NCBI GenBank assembly: GCA_004369045.1
Contig: ML213506.1
Location: forward strand, 755,512-819,511
Reading direction: 5' to 3'
DNA length: 64,000 bases
Source: Heliocybe sulcata
Lineage: Eukaryota; Basidiomycota; Agaricomycetes; Gloeophyllales; Gloeophyllaceae
Part shown: positions 57,639-64,000 of the stretch, piece after piece
How the letters are laid out: every line of letters begins with the position of its first letter
Position numbering within the stretch: position 1 is the first letter of the stretch
Notes under the pieces: model-generated
The model's input: only the letters and a program-made list of their open reading frames with translations
Told to the model about the DNA's origin: nothing
Database searches by the model: none
Translations under genes and position numbers: made by a program

Positions 57639-59048
57639 ATGTGATAATTACGAGGATAATCAAGGGGCAGGAGTACTTTTGTAGGTGCTGCGACGGGCAG
57701 CGAGTGAATGAGAGCTTGGCTAGAGCTCGGAGGAGCTGCCGAGAGCGTTATTCAGGCCGAGTCGAGACGGAGGTAAGCAATCCAGAGGCGATGTGTCTGT
57801 CCGGGTGGCGTTGCTCGGGGCAAGCCTTTCACGAGTGGACCTCGGATACCAGCTTCCACAGATATATACTTCCGTATAAGAATGTTCTCAGTGGTTTCAA
57901 AACCTGGGAAATCGGCAGAAGTTAAGAACTGGATGATTGTGAGTCGAAATAGCTTACAATTACGGATTGTCTCTCAGCCTCGCCTCCTATGAAACACCAC
58001 TGAAAGGGGCATACAGTGGCTGGGTCGAATGGCGCGTGCACCGAGGATAAGAGAAGGGGCAACAATTGTTTAAGATGGCTACACTTATATACATGCAGCA
58101 AGTGTGAAGAAGTACGTGAAGAGTGGAAACATGCCGTCTGTCAGCATTAGTACGATCGGAGTCCTGTTGTCAGTCCACCAGAAAGATATCTGAGGGAACC
58201 TCCGTAGATCGCTAACCTTACTTTGACTAGGTTTACGGGGTCTTGCTCTAATTAGCCATTTGTAGATGCTTATGTTCTCACGCAGCCCTCATCACTTCCA
58301 CGTGTGTCCACGTCAGTAGACGATCGAGGCCGCCACGCCCGCACTGAAGCCACACCGCCAGGCCTTTTGCTAAGGATCCATAGCTATACGGCTCGAGCCA
58401 TACTCAGGCATTAGGCCATTGCAAAGTCTTTGCTCTGTTGGATTGCTACAGTCTTTTCCGACACTCGCAGTTCTACGGTCCTGAAGCTGTGATGTCTATC
58501 AATCGCGTGCTGGCTCAGAGGGCCCCAGGGTCTATGCATAAACCGCCAACACCTTTGATGCTTGATGTGGCCCCACTATATATCTTATCACCCGGGCATC
58601 CCAATCAAACCTTGAGGCTTGAGCGCTTCGACTGAGCGCTTGACTGGCGGCCTTCCGTCTCACGACATCCGCCTCCGCCTGGTGTGAAATGCTCTCGGGC
58701 TCTCTCAGGTCTGTTATGGGCTCCAATGGTCAGATGGTCCAACGACGCCCTAACGCACAGCTCGCGACAGGTCTACCTGAAAGGCCGAAAGGCAGGATCC
58801 CCAGCATAGAATCGGACCGCGTATGAGAAGAACGAGCTGCGCCATTTTAAGAGTCCCGATGGCTTCTTGTTGGCCGCCCTCTCCTCTATCACGGCTCCCA
58901 CTCTATCCTCTTATCGCCAGTACTTCCATAGTTCAAGGGGCTCGAGTTGCTGCGTCGCCGCCACCGTATCTCAGCATCTTTTTTGTATATAGAGCGAGAG
59001 TATCATGGGCGCTCTCTGTCTCCGCACCATCTCACTTGGTCCTACCGT
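57639..59048. promoter_or_regulatory. Long divergent intergenic region; TATA and GATA sites before the permease
   Basis: Holds the ERO1 (-) and permease (+) upstream regions. TATATAGA at 58986-58993 lies 56 bp before the permease ATG. CTTATCA (58584-58590) and CTTATCG (58910-58916) are GATA-type sites in reverse, fitting nitrogen control of an amino-acid permease. The rest (57.7-58.5 kb) shows no gene I can support. Confidence 0.45.
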
Positions 59049-60920
59049 ATGGATATCGAGAAACGCGAATTTAAGGGGGCGAATGCCGAGGAGACTGTTG
59101 TTTCGCTGCAAGAGGGCGATGAGCAGACTGTGAGATCAAATCCGTACGGAGAAACGCACCGCGGCTTGAAGAGTCGACATATACAACTGATTGCTATCGG
59201 TATGTCGTATACAAATACAACTTCCTGTAAATGTCTAATTGACGGCACGCTTCGTCGACTAGGCGGTACAATCGGTACTGGTTTGTTCGTCGGATCGGGA
59301 GCCATCTTATCCACGGTTGGTCCGGGCAGTCTGTTCATAGCCTATGTTGCCATGTCCTTCATCCTGTGGATCGCCATGAACTGCCTCGGGGAAATCACTA
59401 CGTACCTTCCAATCAAGGGAGCTTCCGTCTCCTATTATATCGACCGGTTTGTCGACCCCAGTCTTGCATTTGCCGCAGGTAGGGTGTACCCGGAGTCGTA
59501 ATCATACGAGACTGACATGGGCATAGGATGGAATTACTGGTATGTCTGGGCGATGCTCGTCAGCGCGGAGGTATCGGCAGCGACGTTGATCGTCCAATAT
59601 TGGACCCACGCCATCCCCGTAGCAGTCTTGATTACCATATTCCTCCTCGGTACGCTCCCATAGTTAGTGGCTCACATCCGCATAGCCTGACTCCTCCGCA
59701 AGTCATCTACCTCCTCAACATCTTCGCCGTTTCCTATTACGGCGAATCTGAGTTCTGGTTCGCCTCGCTCAAGATCTTAGGCATCATCTCCCTCATCATC
59801 ATCGGCATCGTCCTCTTCTTTGGCGGAGGGCCTACGCACGACCGCCTCGGGTTCCGTTTCTGGGAGCACCCTGGCGCGTTCAAGCCGTACATGGCTCCAG
59901 GAGCGACCGGCAAATTCTTGGGCTTCTGGACCGCGCTTGTGCGCGCGGGGTTTGCCTTCGTCCTCTCGCCCGAGTGTATCACGACGGCAGTAGGAGAGTG
60001 CGAGGCTCCGCGCAGAAATATCCCGAAGGCGGCGAGCAGGTTCGTCTACCGCGTGATTGTCTTCTATGTTCTAGGAAGCCTTGTAGCGGGCATCATCACA
60101 CCCAGTGATGATCCCAGTTTACTGCAAGCCATCAGTGCCGGTATGAGTGGGGCAGGATCAAGCCCATTTGTGTTGGGGATTCAGAGAGCGGGGATTGGCG
60201 GTTTGAATCATGTGTATAATGCCATGATCCTGACGTCTGCGTGGTCAGCAGGGAACTCCATGGTTTTTGCGAGTTCCCGGTCATTATATAGCCTAGCGTT
60301 GACGGGACAGGCCCCGAGCGTCTTCAAAAGGTGCAACAGGAAGGGCGTGCCGTACGTGGCTGTGACTGCAACTGTCTTGGCGTCGTGTGTCGTCTATCTC
60401 AATGTTTCGAGTGGGGCTGCTGTCGCGTTCCAGTGGTTCGTCAATTTGACGACGATCAGTGGGTTCATCGCGTGGATAGTCTTGTTCGTGTGTTATATTG
60501 TACGTCTACTAAACACCACTGCACCTGTCCCTAGCTCATATTTTCTTGACTTTGTAGCGCTTTCGTCAAGCTGTCGTCTATAACAACGTCCTGGATACCC
60601 TTCCCTTCCGGACTCCCCTACAGCCCTACGCGGCCTGGTTTACTCTCCTATTCATCACTCTCCTCACCATCACGAACGGCTTCCAGGTCTTCTTTCCAGG
60701 ACAATTCACGGCGTCCTCCTTCCTCTCCGCGTACATCACCATCCCACTCTTCCTAGCTCTCTATTTGGGCCACAAGGCGTGGTTCAGGACACCGTGGCTG
60801 AGACGCATCGAAGAGATTGATGTGCTTGCGGGGAAGGAGGAAGCGGACCGGCTGGAGGAGCAGGATGTCCCTCCGGTGCCGGAGAATGTTTTGCAGAGGA
60901 TATGGTATTGGCTTGCGTGA
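59049..60920 (+). CDS. Amino-acid permease (APC superfamily, fungal YAT type)
   Basis: Proton-coupled amino-acid importer of the plasma membrane. Exons 59049-59199, 59263-59478, 59527-59649, 59703-60499, 60558-60920; 549 residues. A hydrophilic N-terminus is followed by LKSRHIQLIAIGGTIGTGLF, the diagnostic TM1 unwinding motif. Next come NCLGEITTYLPIKG, EFWFASLKILGIISLIIIG, GFAFVLSPECITTAVGECEA with RRNIPKAASR, and SAWSAGNSMVFASSRSLYSL. About 12 hydrophobic segments are visible, and the C-terminal cytosolic tail has acidic and di-Leu-like elements. Substrate range cannot be told from sequence; general or broad-specificity is likely. Confidence 0.95.
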
Positions 60921-61350
60921 ATGCATGGAACGCGAGTATTGGCATTTACGGACTGCCAACTAGTTTTAGCTATGGCTAGGAATGACCGGAAGGTTGATGC
61001 GTAGGCGTGAAGTTTGGAATATTCTGCCGTACGTTCTCTGATGCAACCATGAACTAGTTCTTATCGTCGGTGAATTGCCAGTGCTCTCGCGGTCCTGTAC
61101 CGCGAGATTACCCCCGTATGGACGGGTAATTCTATCATTTCTGCCCATTCGTAGTAAGCAAGGGAACCCGAGTTTCCAGGGACCACGGTTCTGAAGGGCC
61201 AGGTACGTGCCGACATTTAACATCCATAATAAGAGATGCTGAAGTACTACAGGAGTCTGATCAGCTCAATTATTCTGCAGGCGGAAATATATTCAATTAT
61301 TCAGTGAGTGTGGGGTTGCTATCCGAGCTGAAATCCGTCTAGCAAGCAGA
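60921..61350. other. Intergenic between permease and block 5
   Basis: Permease 3' flank; ends where similarity to the X upstream region begins (about 61350, GAAAAGGGGAGAGCGATGTG). Nothing else recognised. Confidence 0.5.
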
Positions 61351-61432
61351 AAAGGGGAGAGCGATGTGAAGGTCAACGTGGGAACTCAATGTATCCATAT
61401 ATGGAAGTGCTCCTACCCTGTAAGTCACACGG

Positions 61433-61524
61433 CACGTGACACGCCCGCGCCTATATGAGGGCGACCTGGTTCGAGTTTTGCTCTCTCCATCGGTCTTCCA
61501 CCACGTTGACAGATATCCAGAGTT
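61433..61524 (+). promoter_or_regulatory. X5 core promoter: CACGTG and TATA
   Basis: CACGTG 61433-61438, TATATGA 61452-61458, TTTGCTCTCTCCAT leader, ATG 61525. Upstream bases also match copies 1-4 (GGAA-TGCTCCT, TAAGTCACACGGCACGTG). Confidence 0.55.
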
Positions 61525-63374
61525 ATGCAAAGCTCTAGCGTTTATAACAACCTTCCTGCGCCTTCGTCCTCGACTGACATTAGTCCCTCGATGGATCGAC
61601 CTCCCGCCTCCCTCAACGCCTTCACCTACCCTCGTCACCTTCAACGTATCAACCGCCCTGTTCCCTGGGCCGGCGAAAGCGACTACTCCTACTACTACCG
61701 CAAGCACCGCTACGCGCGACAGCTTATTGAGAAGCAGCGATTTGAGCGACGCCTTCTTGAGAGTATCGCAGCAGACAACGCTAAGCTCGACGCCGTACCT
61801 CACAACCGTCGCAACATGTACGGGGAACATCGAGAACAATACAACGAGTCTGATATGGGTAAGCGTCGTCGCTGTTGTTATAGCTTACGCGCTGCGGGCA
61901 ACGCCCTCGACGACTCTCGCCCTGCGCTGGTTAAACGCTGCAGCACGTCGTTATGGACGGGCAGCACCGCAACCATGACCGTCGAGCTGGAGGACCCACT
62001 GCTGTGGGAGAGCGAGATGAAGGAAGGTAGACAGGTGCGTACACGGTTGCCTTCTGTTGGAGCTTGTGTACTAAGCTACTCGCCGTCCAGGCCATCTGTG
62101 TCGCTGCTGATTTCATTACAGCTTGGACCTCGGTGCAAGGTCGCGTGAACGTCGAAGTAAGTCTCTTGCCCTTGGCTGCTATCCTGTGTCTCATTGGTAC
62201 CCGCGGCGGCCAGACCTTCACGCGACGATGGGATTATTGCCTTCAGACAGGCACGCCGTTCTGGGAGCCCGCCCCTCAGCCAATCACCACGAGCGACGTC
62301 TCGGACATGCAAGTTGACGTTGTTTCGCTTGTGGACGTCTCTATGCCTAACGCATCGACTATCCCGCGACCTCTCGAGGACTCTCAACCAGACAGCTCTG
62401 ACATGGACTTGGACAGCTTTGACGACGCGCAAGGTGGCCCACAAACGATTCAAACGTCTGCCACGACGGCCAGCCAACCCTTAGTCAACCATCGAGCTCT
62501 TCCCTCCGAAGCAACAGAGAATTTCCAGACTCGCCTCCAGGCTGCTTTCGCTACTGCGCCCGAGACATCCGCTCAAGTCACTCCTCCATCTGACCTGGAT
62601 ACTGGTTTCATCTTTGAAGACGTTGAGCAAGCTGCTACTACTCCTGTCGCCGTCCCTGAAACTGTAGGCCCTCTTGGTGACAACTCTACGCCGGTCAGCC
62701 ACCCTGTCGAGGGCGACGACGATCAGGCCGACTACGACGACATCTTCGCCAGTGTCTACAATGAAGCCTACGAGGCCTGCGAAGCTCAATATCCTGAAGC
62801 CATTCTGCAACATCTCGAAGAGCCGCTCCATTCTCCCGCATATACCAGCTCAGAACAGGTGGCTGCTCAGGTTTATGACTCCTACGACTCGGACAGCGAC
62901 GACGGCTACCAAGTTAGCCTCGGTTCTGACGACGGCTACCACTGCAGCCCCGGGCGCGACGACGAATTCTATGGCAGCGTCTCTGACAGCACTGAGGACG
63001 CTGAACGCTACTATCCCGAGGACGTGGCCAACTCACTGGAGTACAGCAACCCCAGGGTCGTCGATTCGGACAGCACGCACGCCAGCATTGAAGAGACCGA
63101 AACGTACTTCGACGACGAGGTCAAGGACTCGGAGACAAGCGCTGTAGAAGACCTGCATGCTAGTGAAGGCACTCCTGAACCAGAATATCCTGCGACGCTG
63201 GCGAATAACCTGGATTTCGGGCTTGATGATCTCGTCGATACGGGCGCGGCGGACTTCCTGCATTTCGTTGCGCATGTACAATATGCTCCCCCTGTCGTTA
63301 GTCCGGGCGACGACAAGAACTACAGCGGCGATTCTCGCGGAGGTTCTCAGGAGGGAGAGCGGAGATGCGTATGA
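61525..63374 (+). CDS. X5: diverged X-family protein
   Basis: Exons 61525-62034, 62091-62156, 62214-63374; 578 residues; the same two phase-0 introns as X1-X4. The N-domain keeps PWAGESDYSYYYRKHRYAR, AVPHNRR, YGEH, GKRRR, DDSRPALVKRC and KEGRQ at the exon end. The rest of that exon is replaced to a large extent. Exon 2 (AICVAADFITAWTSV...) has little identity to the other copies but the same length class. The tail is acidic and disordered, with repeated SDDGY units near 460, and lacks the KLKGWG/LEDAL modules and DSGYAS. Retention of the N-domain over large divergence argues for a real, selected protein. Function unknown. Confidence 0.75.
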
Positions 63375-63401
63375 GGTGGATGGGGGGGAGGTGGGGACGG
63401 G

Positions 63402-63432
63402 GGTGGTGGTGGTGGTGGTGGTGGTGGTGGTG
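63402..63432 (+). repeat. GGT trinucleotide microsatellite
   Basis: About ten GGT units, 28 bp after the X5 stop and just before the Y5 tract. Confidence 0.95.
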
Positions 63433-63439
63433 ATTTGTC

Positions 63440-63965
63440 ATGGATGAGTTCTGTTCTTTCTGGTTTTCTTTTATCTTTATTAGCTATATATCGCTCGGAG
63501 ACGCCCCTTTATACCCTCATTCTATCCTTCTATTCTGTATACCCTCTTTAGTCTTCTTCCTTCTGGGATACCCTGGCATTTGGACTGAAGGTGCGACTGG
63601 ACTGCAATTGGAGGTGAGTGGTATTCATAATTTCCTCTGCTGCATTCAACTAATGCTGTTCTCTAGATTCTTTGGATGCGCACCTGGAAGTCTCACCCTC
63701 CTCATTACCAGCCGGCCAATATGCGCAGTCTTTTGCGCTTCGACATATACTCTCTTTTCAACGTCGATGGTCGGTCTCGGTGCGCATTCATCTGTCAGCC
63801 GGAGATGTGGTATCAATTCGTACCGGTCCGGAGGACTGCATACTTGGTACGTCCGCACGTGAGATTCCTCGAACACAATACTTACATGATTCCGTTCAGG
63901 CCTTTTGTCGACATCCTGACACTTCAGGGAGTTGTTCATTATGGTGCTCGAGTAGCTCGAGATAG
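63440..63965 (+). CDS. Y5: candidate three-exon small ORF after X5
   Basis: Exons 63440-63613, 63667-63846, 63900-63965 join in phase 0 to give 139 residues from ATG 63440 to TAG. Exon 1 is strongly hydrophobic (FWFSFIFISY, SILLFCIPSLVFFLLGYPG). Exon 2 has LLRFDIYSLFNVDGRSRC and QPEMWYQFVPVRR; exon 3 ends LWCSSSSR. The donor that follows the stop (GTAGGG) and further exons in the other copies suggest the transcript continues past the window. Copies 1-4 keep the junctions but not this frame, so coding is only a possibility. Confidence 0.3.
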
Positions 63966-64000
63966 GTAGGGATTGTTCTGTGGATCTTACTTCCTGAATG

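Larger units (their letters stand above)
61351..64000 (+). repeat. X/Y block, copy 5 (strongly diverged, cut by window end)
   Basis: The same order as the other blocks (upstream region, X promoter, X gene, CT-rich tract, Y introns), but with only patchy DNA identity, so it separated much earlier than copies 1-4. Similarity is strongest at the promoter, the N-domain exon, the region after the X stop and the Y splice junctions. It has no MRPS9 fragment on the left. Confidence 0.8.

Overview
The window is nuclear DNA of a filamentous basidiomycete, most likely an Agaricomycete (polypore-like). The signs are dense genes with many 48-80 nt GT-AG introns, short exons, pyrimidine-rich tracts beside transcription units, roughly half G+C, and best-recognised families with typical mushroom-type architecture. 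No rRNA, tRNA, CRISPR or recognisable virus-derived element was found. All gene models below were spliced by eye from the sequence.

Left part (1-17.7 kb) is ordinary core genome: PEX5 (3' end cut by the window edge), a C2H2 zinc-finger regulator, a membrane-anchored HSL-type alpha/beta hydrolase, a bifunctional allantoicase/ureidoglycolate lyase, a secreted low-complexity protein, the histone H2B ubiquitin ligase BRE1, and mitochondrial ribosomal protein uS9m (MRPS9).

From MRPS9 onward the window is dominated by a multi-copy block that I do not recognise. Each block carries a three-exon gene, here called X (N-terminal conserved basic/aromatic domain, long acidic disordered tail). It is followed by a second spliced transcription-like unit, Y, and preceded in some copies by a divergent small ORF, Z. 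Copies 1 and 2 lie on + (21-33.5 kb). Copies 3 and 4 lie on - (43.9-55.4 kb). A much diverged fifth copy lies on + (61.3-64 kb) and runs off the window. Fragments of the MRPS9 3' end flank copies 2 and 3, so the duplicated segment arose next to MRPS9. The result is a large inverted arrangement (1> 2> ... <3 <4).

The spacer between the inverted arms (35.2-43.6 kb) holds single-copy core genes: ATP sulfurylase (MET3), a SNAPC3-like snRNA transcription factor, a disordered protein of unknown function, and RNase H2 subunit B. Beyond arm 4 come ERO1 and an amino-acid permease, then X copy 5. A 10-N assembly gap sits in copy 1.

The core genes are not a pathway cluster. The allantoin-degrading enzyme and the permease both have GATA-type sites upstream, consistent with nitrogen control. 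The X/Y/Z block is the candidate undescribed system: a lineage-specific family with conserved promoter layout, intron positions and protein domain, spreading by tandem and inverted duplication and apparently homogenised by gene conversion.
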